From Neonectria sp. B-13 (lineage: Eukaryota > Ascomycota > Sordariomycetes > Hypocreales > Nectriaceae): a stretch of DNA of 64,000 bases. The translations under genes and the position numbers were made by a program. Below the pieces are notes generated by a model that worked only from the letters and a program-made list of their open reading frames with translations, made no database searches and was not told where the DNA came from. Numbering within the stretch: position 1 is the first letter of the stretch; every line of letters starts with the position of its first letter. Positions 22,886 to 34,363 of the stretch are shown one piece after another. The stretch is taken from contig NOKP01000044.1 in NCBI GenBank assembly GCA_002682825.1, forward strand, positions 63,291 through 127,290. The letters are read 5' to 3'.

Positions 22886-25006
22886 ATGGCAGACGATCAG
22901 CAGGAAGACCTGTGCCAAAGATGCAGCGGTATCGACTTTGAACATTTGCTTCAAGACGTCACTTCCAACGCTCTCTTTGAACCAGAGGAAGCTCTCGTTC
23001 TTGATCGAATCCCAGAGTGGAAGAGCTCCTCGTGTCCACTTTGTAACTTTTGGCTGGCTATGGTGCCAGATGAAGAACGGGACACGTGTAACCGCATATC
23101 TCTATTCAGAGCGCGACAAGCTTGTAGGAACGGCTCGACAAACAGAACGCCCCTCGATGCGCCAAACATGGAAGCAAGAACCACTCTGATGATCAAGACA
23201 CGCACAAGCGAAGAGGGGCTCGACCAACGGCCTTTCGTCAACTACAGCAAAGCACCAGAAACGTCAGTCCTTCTCGATCATGCGAAAGTCGACTATGAGC
23301 CGCTGAGAAAATGGTGCAACATAGTCCAGCAGATTGCAAGAGAAGAAATGCTTGTGCTTCCCGTCTCTGTCATTGACTGCCACAAAAGACAGGTAGTACC
23401 GGTGCGCGGTCCCTGCGATTATGTGGCTCTTAGCTATGTCTGGGGCCCAGCGGTAGCACAAACAGCTCCCGGCAAAGGCAAGTCTCTGCCAACTGCTCTT
23501 CCACGCACGGTAGAAGACGCCATCACGGTGGTAAAAGAGCTTGGACTTCGTTACCTATGGGTTGACAGGTACTGCTTGGATCAGAGTAACAAGGCTGAGT
23601 TCAAGGCACAGCTCGACCAGATGGCCGACATTTACAGGCATGCACTTGTGACTATCATTGGCGCGGCTGGCTCAGATGCCGATTACGGACTACCTGGCGT
23701 CAGCTCTCGGGCTCGAACCAAACAGCCTCGCATCAAGATTGGTCACTACACTCTTTGGTCTTCTATGACGGATCCCCGAAAACTGGTCCGAGAAAGCACG
23801 TGGATGACTCGCGCCTGGACCCACCAGGAAGGTGTTTTCTCGTGGAACTGGATCGCCTTCACAGACGAGCAAGTCTTCTTCCAGCGATCAAACAAGGAGT
23901 GGGCAAACTTGGAACGCTGGTGGAAGGTGTCGAGCGAGATGTTTCCTCATGGTGGTCTGGGGGCCGATGCCAACTGCCCACTGCTGCGCATGTACGACAA
24001 CGTATGGAAGAATGAGGGCGCTGTACACGGGATGCTTGAGCAATATACCGCCCGAAAGCTGAGCTACCAAACGGATGCGTTGAATGGAATATTGGGTCTC
24101 CTGAAACGGTGTGAGAATGGCCCATACCGCATGAATCACTACTTTGGAATCCCCATCTTAGGGCCGTTGATCAATCACCGAAAGGCCTATGGGCGTGATC
24201 TCAGCCGGAGTTGGACACTGACGGAGGCGTTTCTGGTCAGCCTTTGCTGGAGAGCAAAGGGTATCGGTTCCCGTCGGCCCAGCTTCCCAAGCTGGTCATG
24301 GACTGGCTGGAAAGCTGTCTACGAGTCCCCCCCGCATATCCTGACTCATCTCGGGCTGTCGATTGAGAACGTGATCAACCTTAGACTGTCCGTGAAGACA
24401 GCGCAAGGCTTGGTTGACTGGGAGGCTATGTGCAACAACACGGTTTGGGACGTTTACACGGACTTTAGTTCCTTTTCGCAAGAGCTCTACATCCAAGCTC
24501 CCACAGTTGCCCTCACTATTTCCCAGAATACTAGAGCACCCGATGGAGCCACGTATGACCATGCTGCGGACGTTAATACGCCCATGGGTTGGTGTGCCAG
24601 GTTCTCCGACGAAGAATGCGACGTTTTTATTGAAGTCAATATGGTAGACGCGGGAATCCAGTCGGCGGCCCTACATTCGAGTAGTGTTCCGTTGAAAGGC
24701 GTCCTACTCCGCCAGGTGGATTCTAGTAGGCCATTGGATGATCCTCGGAAAGGGAGTCATACTTGGGCCTTTGCCCTCATTGTCCTTGAAGGACAGGGTG
24801 GGGCGACAAGAGTTGGGAGCTTGGAGTTGAGGCCAGACAATTATCTCGTCCGTTGGAAGCACGTGGTTCATCATTCAACCATGAAGGAGGATAAAACATG
24901 GGTAGGTAGCAACCTCAAAGAATACGTGGATTGTGACGAATGTAGAAGGAAAGCGTTGGAGATACTTGTGAGTGGACAGAAAGACGAGTTAGTGAAGTTA
25001 TTATAG
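22886..25006 (+). CDS. HET-domain protein (heterokaryon incompatibility type)
   Basis: Single exon, 706 aa from the ATG at 22886, which heads an acidic N-terminus with paired cysteines (LCQRCSG, CPLCNF) typical of this class. The HET domain (about residues 178-330) shows YVALSYVWG, LPRTVEDAITVVKELGLRYLWVD and the DIYRHALVTIIGAAG block. The domain is associated with vegetative incompatibility and cell death, and TIR-like fold relations have been proposed. The trigger and partner of this copy are unknown. The C-terminal 350 residues have WRAKGIGSRRPSFPSWSWTGW, a segment usual in HET proteins. No transmembrane segment. The frame is intact. Confidence 0.93.
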   Translation: MADDQQEDLCQRCSGIDFEHLLQDVTSNALFEPEEALVLDRIPEWKSSSCPLCNFWLAMVPDEERDTCNRISLFRARQACRNGSTNRTPLDAPNMEARTTLMIKTRTSEEGLDQRPFVNYSKAPETSVLLDHAKVDYEPLRKWCNIVQQIAREEMLVLPVSVIDCHKRQVVPVRGPCDYVALSYVWGPAVAQTAPGKGKSLPTALPRTVEDAITVVKELGLRYLWVDRYCLDQSNKAEFKAQLDQMADIYRHALVTIIGAAGSDADYGLPGVSSRARTKQPRIKIGHYTLWSSMTDPRKLVRESTWMTRAWTHQEGVFSWNWIAFTDEQVFFQRSNKEWANLERWWKVSSEMFPHGGLGADANCPLLRMYDNVWKNEGAVHGMLEQYTARKLSYQTDALNGILGLLKRCENGPYRMNHYFGIPILGPLINHRKAYGRDLSRSWTLTEAFLVSLCWRAKGIGSRRPSFPSWSWTGWKAVYESPPHILTHLGLSIENVINLRLSVKTAQGLVDWEAMCNNTVWDVYTDFSSFSQELYIQAPTVALTISQNTRAPDGATYDHAADVNTPMGWCARFSDEECDVFIEVNMVDAGIQSAALHSSSVPLKGVLLRQVDSSRPLDDPRKGSHTWAFALIVLEGQGGATRVGSLELRPDNYLVRWKHVVHHSTMKEDKTWVGSNLKEYVDCDECRRKALEILVSGQKDELVKLL

Positions 25007-25525
25007 AGTAGCTAGGTATCACTCCTGTTGTATAGAAATCAGCACATGCCACCCTCGACGTATGCAGCGCTTTCTTCACCTTATCTCAAAAGCCGTGGAG
25101 ATTCCTTGCGTAAAGGTACTCGTTACTAGAGTTACCAAGTCAGACATAAGCCACCTCCTTCCTAGCCTTTTTTAGTACAATTAGTCAGAGTGCATCTAAT
25201 GCATTGCGTATACTCGGCGACTGATATTTATTACCAATAGTAGACTGGTTTGGCACTGCTGACTGACTGACGACTTTACAAGATAGCAAGTCACTTGAGA
25301 TATTCGTAAGCCCGTGGTCGTACAAAGGGACTGACTTGGTGCCTAATGCGATATTCGATAGCCTTCATCCGTAATATTCCTTTCTCGGGGCACAAACATC
25401 TCCCAAATTACAAATACTCTACCCCGCTCGTCAAGTTCCTCGAGCAACGACGTTCCGGTCACATACGTCACGACTCGCAAACGCCGCTCCGTGAGACTAC
25501 TCTCTTCGTCACTGCCTATCCAAGT
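25007..25525. other. intergenic, 5' side of the BTB gene
   Basis: About 520 bp. The frame of the BTB gene stays open upstream to 25346, but its first ATGs there give a sequence unlike the family N-terminus. No separate gene seen. Confidence 0.5.
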
Positions 25526-26739
25526 ATGTCCATTACGCGCATTGATGTCGATTCGGATGGCGATACCTTGATCATCCTCCCCTATGAAAAGGGGCCACCA
25601 AGAGATGATCACACAAAAACGGCATTCAATGATGCGGCCGCCGCATCGCAAGGTGCATCACTTTGAGGCTATTATGCCACACCTCCTCGGTGGAAAATTC
25701 GAATGCTGAATGTTTTACAGGAGACAAACCCACTCTCGAGGCTACAACGAGCGATGATAATACTCCAGATCGATTGCCTGAACTTCACCTCAAAGTTTCG
25801 AGGAAACATCTTGCACTAGCGTCACGTCGGGCCAAAGTCATGTTCGCAGGGCCGTTCAAGGAAGCCCAACCATCAGGCGCGGAGGGCTTACGGCACTGGA
25901 AGTTCGAGCCTATTTTCGACCCTGAGGCTTTTCAAACCGTGATCAACATCATTCATGGGAAAACTCGAAAGGTACCCGGGAAAATGAAACTCCAACAGTT
26001 GGCTGATTTCGCAGCTGTAGTGGATGATTTAGAATGTCACGATGCGGTCTGGTTTATGGCAAGGATCTGGGTTAACCAGCACTCGACATTATCCCCTACA
26101 GCCAGATTCATCGACCTTTCCAGATTGATTCTGATTACCTATGTGTTCAAACAACCACAGCTTTTCCAAGCAACAACGAATGAAGCGATCCTGGAAATCA
26201 CCGACTCTTTATCCACATATGGCCTCCCTATACGTCCGAAGATTGTCGGTTAGTTGTCTATTCCATCTTGTAAAGGACCAATGGTAACGAGATGTGTAGA
26301 AACAATAGACCTCATAAGACAGGATGCTATCGAAAACTTGGTCACGAGTCTGTACGCTGTGATTGAGGAGTTATGCCAGAGCCCGTCATGCAACTTGGCG
26401 TGTAGATCGATGTTATTGGGTTCTTTTATGGTGGAAATGTCTGCCAAAGGATTCTATTCGCCACGTCCCGTGAGACCGTTTCAAGGCATCGGTTTAAAGT
26501 CGATGCTGAAGAGCCTCCTAACCTTTAGACCCCCCGAGTGCTTTTGTCCTCGGGTAAATTTTGCGATCAAGATGGATGATGACGTCTTGGAATACATGAA
26601 AAGAAAAAGAAAAAGGGAAGGCGATGGAATGTTTCTGGCAGGTAGATGCAATGTGCAACATCTTCTGGTTCCAAAGGTAGATGAAGTATTTTCAGTTCGA
26701 GGCCTGGAACTCTCTGAGTTTGGCGGCATTGGGCGATGA
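25526..26739 (+). CDS. BTB/POZ-domain protein
   Basis: Exons are 25526-25652, 25721-26248 and 26300-26739; introns of 68 and 51 nt are in phase, giving 364 aa. The N-terminus DSDGDTLIIL and the block VSRKHLALASRRAKVMFAGPF (about residues 70-91) are the BTB beta strands and A2-helix region. IINIIHGKTRKVP-like and DDLECHDAV segments complete the fold. The C-terminal half contains C..C..CR and a Lys/Arg-rich stretch (MKRKRKREG). Such fungal BTB proteins are numerous, lack other domains and are of unknown function; homodimerisation is the family expectation. The start at 25526 matches the usual D-x-D-G-D opening. The first intron has a GTGCAT donor. Confidence 0.85.
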
Positions 26740-27207
26740 ACCTGAGATGTTGGGTTCTGCAAGTAGGTAGAGATAAAAGTACACTCCCCGACCCAAAAGT
26801 TGTAGTAGTTACTGAGTGAGTGCTTGCTTCTTCGTTCTCCGAGGCATAAAGTTGTTAAGCTTGGTGCAGTGCACGGAGTGTCCCAAACAGGAAACCCGGC
26901 TCCGAGTTGGATCCGACGTTGACCACCTATTGCCGATTGGTGCACGGCCGGCCTAGAACTTTCAGACCATCGACTCATTTCAGGGCTTCCTTTCACGGAC
27001 CAAAGACGATTCTTTGTCCTTTGTCTCCCATTCCGTCTTCCATTTCCCATCTCCCCCCGATGTCCATACCCCCCCTGTTCAGTCCTCCGTTCCGGATTCC
27101 CACAAGTCCACTTCCTTTCAATCAACACCGAAGACCCAAGGCGTGAGCCACGCGACACATCTACTGCAGGCCAGACTGCCCGAGCTGACGCACCGGGCTC
27201 TGCGGAA
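26740..27207. other. promoter region of the second Zn2Cys6 gene
   Basis: 467 bp. A long antisense frame that overlaps here and into both neighbours is a composition shadow. Pyrimidine-rich tracts (27025-27130) precede the ATG at 27208. Confidence 0.5.
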
Positions 27208-29500
27208 ATGTCAACCGCCACTGCTGCCAGACCCCGGAAGGCATCTAAAGTATTGGCATGTGTCCTATGTCGAAGCCGCAAGCTCAAATGCGACCATAAC
27301 ACGCCGTGCACAAACTGCATCAAGGTACTCAACCCTCGGCTGTCGGTTCAGGACTGTCTGGCTTACCGTCTAGCAGGCAAATGTCACCTGCATCTCCAGC
27401 ACGCCGGCGCCGCCTCGTCAGCGCCGGCGCCCGAACCAAGACCTTCAGGAACGACTCGCTCGATGTGAGGGCTTGCTCAAGCAATACGCGGGCGACTCGG
27501 TGCCTTCTCCGAGTGTGCAGCCGTCTCCGATGCCCACTGTAGACGGCTCTCATTCGGATCCTTCGGCTTCCGCGCCAGCCGGCTCCACGTCACCAAAATG
27601 GAAGCACCCCGGAAAGATGGTCAAGGATCAAGGTGGAGTCCGCTTCAGTGACAACTACCTCTGGGCTACCATCCACGAGGAAGTCAGTGGTGACATGAGT
27701 TACTTCTGCTTCAGGACTAAGCTGATGCCGTTTACAGCTTCAAGCCATGAGGGACATCATCAACACCGATGATGCCCATGACAACAGTGTTCTTGGTTGC
27801 GACGACTTGAGTCAGGATCAGAGCGTCGATCTCTTTCTCCCAGGCAATGCAAAGACTAGCACAATCGAAGGTCTTCAACCGGAACCAGTCCACGTCTTTA
27901 AGCTATGGCAAATATTTCTGGAACGCGTCAATCCAATGAGCAAGGTCATCCACGTCCCGTCAGTCCAGCCGCACGTGACGCAGGCAGCGATAAACATGGC
28001 CAGCGTCCCTCTCAACTACCAGGCGCTTCTCTTTTCCATCTTCACCATGGCTGTAGTTTCTCTTTCCGAAATGGAGTCCGTCCAGCTACTTGGAAACCCC
28101 CGTGAATACTATCTTCGCAAGTTCACCATGGGCACCAAGGTTGCTCTAACAAAGTTCAACTACCTGAGGAATTACGACATGATGATTCTACAGTCCTTGC
28201 TGTTATATTTGGTGAGTAGTCACACCGTTCCAGGTTCTTCTCAGTACTGACCCCCTGCCACAAGCTCTCCCTACAGAACCGCTACGACAGGCACGCCGCC
28301 TGGATTTTCAGTGGAATGATCGTCCGTATCGCGCAAAAGATGGGATATCATCGCGACGGTGAGGGTCTACGACTAACGCCTTTCGAAACCGAGATGCGAA
28401 GGAGGATGTGGTGGCAGATTATCCTCCAAGACGCGAAGAACGCCTTGGTCTCGGGTTTGAGCCACTCCATACTCCCTGTCAACTGGGACACCAACATGCC
28501 TCAAAACGTCAACGACGCAGACCTCTTTCCGGAGTCGGTTGAGCCCGTTCGCCCACGTGAGGGCCCAACCGAGATGGCCTTCTGTCTCGTCAGCTATCAG
28601 ATCGCCAAATGCCTGGTCCACGCTGAGACCATGTGCGCCCACCCTAGGTTAGAGGCTGCCGTCATGGGCGACGACAGGCACGGCGAAGTGGATCCAGATG
28701 CTCCGGCAATAATCGCAAGATTTCGATCCCTTGTGACGGACCTTGAGAACGACGTCCGTAAAGTAGAAGAGCGATATCTCGATGCCACCGCTGGAAGCGT
28801 CCACATTGCAGCGCTGAGCGTACGACCAATGCTGGTCAGTAAGATCAAAGAGGTCCTGGTGCCGATGAGAGAGCAGCCTGAATGGGGCACTGAGATCCTC
28901 AACAGCAAGGATAACCTGTTCAAGATCATGCTCATGAACACCGAACACAGCACGGATACTTACGAGGTCATGGACCAAGCACGATTCCTGTGGTTTTTCA
29001 AGCTTAACTTTCAGCTCGACTTCTTTTCCTTCATGACGGGGCATCTTCTTCAACGCCCGATCGGCCGTCTCGCTGACCGAGCTTGGAAGGTCATAGAGAA
29101 GATATACCGCTTCCACGTGGAGCTCTTAGACATGTCGCAGAAGGCACATGTCCTCCAAGCCCAGTTGGTCCTAATGGCATGGAAATCTCGCAAGCAAGCC
29201 TTCACCCAGGCAGGACAGCCGTTAGAACCTCCTAGCTTCATACATCTCCTCCAAGAATGCTCATCTACCGACGCTCGCGGCTTGGAACCACTTCCGAAGA
29301 TCTCGCTAGCTCAGCCCGCCTCATACTCTCAGCACATGACAGAAATGGACCAATTTCTTGGCAATTACTTCGACGTCCCGGAGCTGAGCTGGGATACGTG
29401 GGGTGATGCCAACATGAGCAACGCACAGAATCCGATACCAGAATTCTCCTTTGACGAATTTGGCATGGGAGGCATGCATTTAAGCGACGGTGGTGTTTAG
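27208..29500 (+). CDS. Zn2Cys6 transcription factor with fungal_trans domain
   Basis: Exons are 27208-27324, 27377-27682, 27738-28211 and 28277-29500, all in phase, giving 706 aa. The cluster CVLCRSRKLKCDHNTPCTNC plus Cys44 after the first intron gives Cys18, 21, 28, 34, 37, 44. A coiled-coil-like linker (RRRPNQDLQERLARCEGLLKQYA) follows, as in Gal4-type dimerisation regions. The regulatory domain runs from FKLWQIFLERVNPMSKVIH through AAWIFSGMIVRIAQKMGYHRDG and MRRRMWWQIILQDAK. The C-terminal tail (about 30 residues, FDEFGMGG) is acidic and aromatic, suited to activation. It should be a nuclear DNA-binding regulator; targets unknown. The gene is intact and well supported. Confidence 0.93.
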
Positions 29501-30585
29501 AAGAAGACGACAGCTCCCATGACTCTACATGCACTGTGGAGCTGGTGACTGATGGAATTACTTACGAGAACCTATGAATATTAGAGGTTTTTTTCACTAC
29601 TTAATTAGATGGTAAATTTACATGCGTACCGCGACACTAGCATCGTTTCACCACCTCTCACACAGCAAGGAAACCTCCATTAAAAATCCAACTACCTGTT
29701 TTGACATCATACCCAGAAATCCTGAGAGTCAAAATTCACGTAGTCCTCCAGAAGTGTCCCCAGAATGTCGGGTGCAAGTCCTGGCCATAAGGGAACGTTG
29801 AAGTCAAAGGCCATCTCGCCCAGCTGTATCCCCTCTGCGAGGAGCGATGCAGTCTCCCGTGGTTGATGACTGTCATCCAAGGCCTTGTCATTGTTGCGCT
29901 TCGTATATTCTGGCGATGATTTACCTTGGGCTTGCCCGTGCTCGCTCATTTCTTTGGCAGCTGTTCCTGGATCAGATACCCACAAGTTCCGTAAAATATT
30001 CTCCAAGATTTGACAGTGAGTTCAAATCATTGTTAGCGATTGGGAGACCATGTGATGGAGTGTAATTCCGAATATTGTCCGTACCTTTTACCTTCGCGGA
30101 CGGCTCTCCTGACATGCGCGTCTGGCGTATTTGCTTCGCGTTGTCGATGGCTTCCTACCAGCTCCACCGAAACCCCGAGATGATGAAGGTTACTCGGTTG
30201 GATAGGCAAGAGGCGACTCATGCATGCAACCGATGTTCTTAGGTTGATTGATTCTGATGTGGATCGAAAATGTCACCGCACTTGTCTGTCGATGATGGCT
30301 TCATTGACATTGACGAGGCATGAAACCAAGGTTGCCAGACTGTGCGAGCCAAGACAGTGGGGAACAGAATGCACTGTGGACTGGAGAAATCCTACGCAGG
30401 TGATTGGAGCATCAAGGAAGAGGAATAGTTGAGGCCACATGTGGGTCCATTTTCTCAAACGTCCAGCGCACTGTGTTTTGTGCAACAAGTCGCAAACAGA
30501 ATATTTACACGACGGCTATGAACTACACTATCTCAACATTGGTTTATCTAAACATTAATCAGAGGGACAAACATAATTAGGAAAC
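29501..30585. other. intergenic with a possible minus-strand gene remnant
   Basis: 1.1 kb. On the minus strand 29707-30006 is open for 99 codons and reads protein-like (LLAEGIQLGEMAFDFNVPLWPG ending near DSQDFWV), reminiscent of the tail of a fungal transcription factor. It has no ATG, and the sequence upstream is broken. I regard it as an uncertain relic. Confidence 0.35.
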
Positions 30586-31074
30586 ATGTCTCACTTGAAA
30601 TTCTACGCCTGCAATGATGAAGGAGTCAAGAAGCAACAAGAGTTCTCGTACAGCCAAGCAGTACGCCTTAGCGATAGGATCGAGTATTCATGCCAAGGTA
30701 AGTCGCGATTGCCATTATAAATATTCACTGATATAGCTAACGTTGAATCACAAGGTGGTTGGGATCCCGTCACTGGCGAGGTCGACGAGGAAATCAATCG
30801 TCAAATCGATCTAGCATTCGCTAATGTCGAGCGCTGTCTGAAGGATGTCGACGGTACAGGATGGTCCCAAGTCTATCGCATCAACTCATACCACGTCCCC
30901 ATAGACAACGAGGCCCTGGATGCAATTGTGCGCATCTTCAGAGCCTACATACCAGATCACCAACCTCTGTGGACTTGCTTTGGCGTTACCTGCCTAGGCG
31001 AAGACGACATGCGTGTTGAGATCGAGGTGGCCGCGCATGATCCCGAGGGTGCCAAGGCGGCAGGTAGCACATGA
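30586..31074 (+). CDS. Rid-family (YjgF/YER057c/UK114) protein
   Basis: Exons are 30586-30697 and 30755-31074, with a 57-nt intron (GTAAGT..CACAAG, branch GCTAACG), giving 143 aa. After a short N-terminal strand region come GGWDPVTGEV, a helix DEEINRQIDLAFANVERCLKD, then VYRINSYHV, and the C-terminal strand CLGEDDMRVEIEVAA. This order matches Rid proteins, which form trimers and hydrolyse enamine/imine intermediates in the cytosol. The usual catalytic arginine before the last strand is not clearly present (PLWTCFGVTCL takes its place), so it may belong to a Rid subgroup without deaminase activity. It is too split to appear as a long frame, but splice sites and frame fit cleanly. Confidence 0.85.
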
Positions 31075-31510
31075 GATTGCGTCAAATGCATCAGAAATCA
31101 ATCAGGTTGATATTTTATTCATGAATTATTAACATGCAAACGCACCTTTCACGGCTTATAACAACTGTTTGCCTCTGTTTGGTGTTCGTTGCCTTTTACT
31201 CCTAGTTCTACATTGTTATCAAAAGAATCCCCCACTCGATTTCAATAGAGTCTGTGTAAACGGGTTTCTATTGTTCTTGTGGCTCTTGGTTCCAGGAGCC
31301 TCTGCTGGCCTATTTGAATTCCTCCTCGACCTTCTTGTAACCTCTCTTTTCTCTCTTCACAACCTCATCTCTCTGCCAAGTGCGCCTCAACCTGCCTTCC
31401 GACTTGTGGCTGCTGGTCATAACTGAACATCATTCATCTATCTATTCCTCTTTCCAACCCTTCACCAATAGTCCTGTCGCCACTTGCCGACTTTCTATTG
31501 TACCACGACT
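31075..31510. other. intergenic, no gene seen
   Basis: 436 bp, pyrimidine rich towards the next ATG. No supportable feature. Confidence 0.5.
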
Positions 31511-32333
31511 ATGCAATCGAACGAAGAGCCCACTCCACCCGTCCCGTCCGACCTCCGTCGGGACAGGCTGCCAGGTTTCGAAGCCAAGGTAAGTGTCTTC
31601 GACCCTCATGAAAGCTGCTACAAAACTGACGCCTTCTTAGAAGGTCAAGACATACCGCCCCGTCCCCTGCCTTCGCTGTGCGAGGATCATGGCCGCCGCC
31701 GAACAGCCTGGCCATTTCTGCTTCGGCTACTGTGAGTCGAAACTTTTGCTCCGTTGTAGTGGTTCTACTGCGGTCTAACTCTCCCCTACAGCTGACCCAA
31801 ACAAGAACGACAAGCGATGCGCTCACTGTGTTCTGGGAGATTATCCCTGCGAACGTGTAGGTTTCCTGTTACCGTCTACTAGTCGCTACTCGCTGACATG
31901 TGAAAGGATGAATGGAAGATTGAGGATGAATTCAAGTGCGCCAAGGAACTCAGCCTTGGCTGCCTTCGCTGGGCCATGGCGATGGACTCTGACACACCCC
32001 CTAGTGATCGTGTATGTATCTCTGAATCCAGATGTGATGTCTACTAATTCCTCTTGTCATTACTAGCCTGATGCTGTCACCGCTGCCGCAAAGGTGTTTA
32101 CCATGCTCGAGGAGCAGTCGAAGGCCACCTTTTGTCGAAAGTTAGCTCGCAAGCCTGGAGAAACTCGGCACCTTTGGGACCAAAGCCCTCGAAAGAGGTC
32201 CGGTGCTGAGATTTCTGCTGCTGTCGCTACTGATGCTGCCGCTGACAACGATGACACCGACACCGAGTCCAAAGTTGCCGCCAACCCCATGACAGACGAG
32301 GACGAGTACGTTGTGGGCCACATGGAAATATGA
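31511..32333 (+). CDS. small cysteine-rich fungal protein, five exons
   Basis: Exons are 31511-31588, 31641-31731, 31792-31856, 31907-32011 and 32067-32333. The four introns of 50-60 nt have standard ends and fit phase, giving 201 aa. The first 85 residues carry CLRCAR, CFGY, RCAHCV and PCE, a pattern that could bind two zinc ions, then a helix FKCAKELSLGCLRWAMAMD. The C-terminal half has a basic patch (RKLARKPGETRHLW), Ala-rich and Asp-rich low-complexity segments and an acidic end. I do not recognise the family. Dense, well-formed introns argue strongly for a real expressed gene. No localisation signal is visible. Confidence 0.8.
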
Positions 32334-33496
32334 GCCATGATGGACATCATTTCGGTGGAGTGGCTTTCCTGGGTTGGGACCTCCGCATTCCACTCTTGTA
32401 ATTAGTTAGCAACGCTGCGGCTGTCACGCCGACACCCCGCGAGGAGAGAATCAATGATCATCTGGTACTATCACTGTGATGACGCCATAGTACCACTCTT
32501 GTGCCGTATCCGTCTTCCTGGCTCTATATGCTTCATGCGTTGTAAACATGGCGCCCACTTCTTTTCCAGCTCGTTGGCCATCGTAAATTGTACCTGTCCA
32601 TCTCCCCGGCTGACCATCCGACCAGTCCTGTGGACACCCATCCATCATCTAGTACTGTAACGAAGTCACTTTCACCACATCATTGTATTGAAAGCCGGTC
32701 TTACTTGTCTTATCGTAGTTGATGTAGTTAAGTGTCAGGTACTGCCCAGTGTTTGATCCCAGCCCATCAGACAGTCTCAACCATTCTTTAACCTTTCCAA
32801 TCAGGTGTTAATTATTCCACTACGAGACATTGAACTTCAATTTATTGTTTTCAGCCTTTTGTATCTGTGCGTAATATAGATTGTTCTACACCGTGGCTTA
32901 TCCTCTCTGGTGCCTATATATAAAAAGAATATAGACATACCAACATCAGCAGTTGTTTGGTAGGCGGACCAGTTGAGACAAACTTGAAGTAAACATGAGA
33001 AATGAGCTTGCTTGCTGCAGACTGCAGAGCCCCTTCCGTCGCAGGTTTCTCCCTGTGCATTGCTCTCTTGGTCATTTGATCTAGGCGAAATGATTGGCTC
33101 GATAGTGCCGCATTGTATAACTCCCTATTCGAATGAGCTTAGCATTCGGGTAAATTATCCATCCGAACCAGTTATGTTGCATTGCTGTCTGTGGCTTGCA
33201 TTTACGGCGTCATCGTCGCAAGCTCATTGGGTGTCGTTCCCCGCGATAAACGTTTCGCGAAATACGAGGAGAGGGGCATCAGGCACCGAACATTCAGGTG
33301 ATGCAAGGATATCGACAGTCTGAAACCGGTAGACAGACAGCCTCGTTGTACATCTGCTTATAACAGTGGCCTCGCCGCTACGATGCAAGTATGGTGGACG
33401 CTTCAGGGCTTTTGTTTCATTGACATTCTCAATTCCATGCTCGATTCGCCTCATACAAGTCAGCTCGATCTGCCCCACTTCATTACTACATCCACC
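32334..33496. other. intergenic, no gene seen
   Basis: 1.16 kb, moderately AT rich around 32860-32960. Short frames of about 65-100 codons are unsupported by domains or splice logic. Confidence 0.55.
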
Positions 33497-33934
33497 ATGT
33501 CTACAATCATGTCTACAACTATGTACTCCGACTATGACAACAAGGCTGGGCTTCCCGTGAAAACAAAATCCCGTCCAGCAGGAGGGGAACCCTCCTCATT
33601 TGACCACTTTTCAAGCGAGGCAATTGTTCCACTGAAAGATCTTCGTCACTGGCCTAGGGTCATCGATTGTCCAGCGTGCCTCTCGCCATCTATTACACGG
33701 GTTCAAGTCAAGGTTTGCCCCGGCACGCAGTAAGATCACCCCGGGCATCCGCCAGTGCCCTGCTAACAGCTTAATAGCTTGATGGCTGCGCTGCTCTTTG
33801 TTTGCAGCGTTGTTGGAGGTGCAATACCTTATGTCTCGAAGACCTTCAAGGATGTCGAGCACTACTGTTGCCGTTGCAATCGAAGGCTGGTTACGTATCA
33901 CTTTCAGACAGGCACGGAGATTCATATCTTCTAG
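33497..33934 (+). CDS. LITAF-like zinc-ribbon membrane-associated protein
   Basis: Exons are 33497-33729 and 33778-33934, with a 48-nt intron (GTAAGA..AATAG, branch CTAAC), giving 129 aa. The first zinc knuckle is DCPACLS and the second YCCRCNRRLVTY. They are separated by a hydrophobic segment (LMAALLFVCSVVGGAIPYV) that would insert into one membrane leaflet, followed by KDVEHYC. This CxxC - hydrophobic - DxxHxCxxC order is the signature of the LITAF/SIMPLE domain, known from endosomal and lysosomal membrane proteins. The N-terminal 55 residues are Ser/Thr rich. It is probably a peripheral endomembrane protein; partners are unknown. Confidence 0.8.
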
Positions 33935-34363
33935 CCTAACGTGTCATGACTTGTCGGAGAATACATGGTAGTGACAAATACGATTTGACACGACCCATAA
34001 TGGTATATTGAGTTTGCATCCACACGGGCATGCGGGAAATTGTCTGAGACTCGTCACTCTATACATTGCTTAGGGCAGGCACAAAAGCAGCGCCCGAAGA
34101 GGTATCTGGCCAACCTTATCAATAGTGTTCATGACAACCGAGTTGAATATATTCTGGGCCTCTAATGAGCAAGATTACCCGTCCCATACCCTTGTGGCCT
34201 GCCTTGAGAGCCACTCCCTCACTTATAAGTCGAGGCCATATCCCGCATTGCGAAAAAGTATTTCTTGTCTTTGGTCACAATCGCATTGCATCTTTCGTTA
34301 GTATCCGCTACCCCTGAGTTTATTACCGAGCTCTTCTTACGCTATCCGTTGCCATTTGTTAAC
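33935..34363. other. intergenic, promoter of the gag-like ORF
   Basis: 429 bp. A TATAAG element at 34224-34229 lies about 135 bp upstream of the ATG at 34364. No long terminal repeat or target-site duplication could be seen. Confidence 0.45.

Noticed and set aside
26481..27332. 283-codon minus-strand open frame across the BTB gene end and the Zn2Cys6 gene start
   Set aside because: It is antisense to two well-spliced genes, has no domain, and its composition follows from the codon structure of the plus-strand genes.
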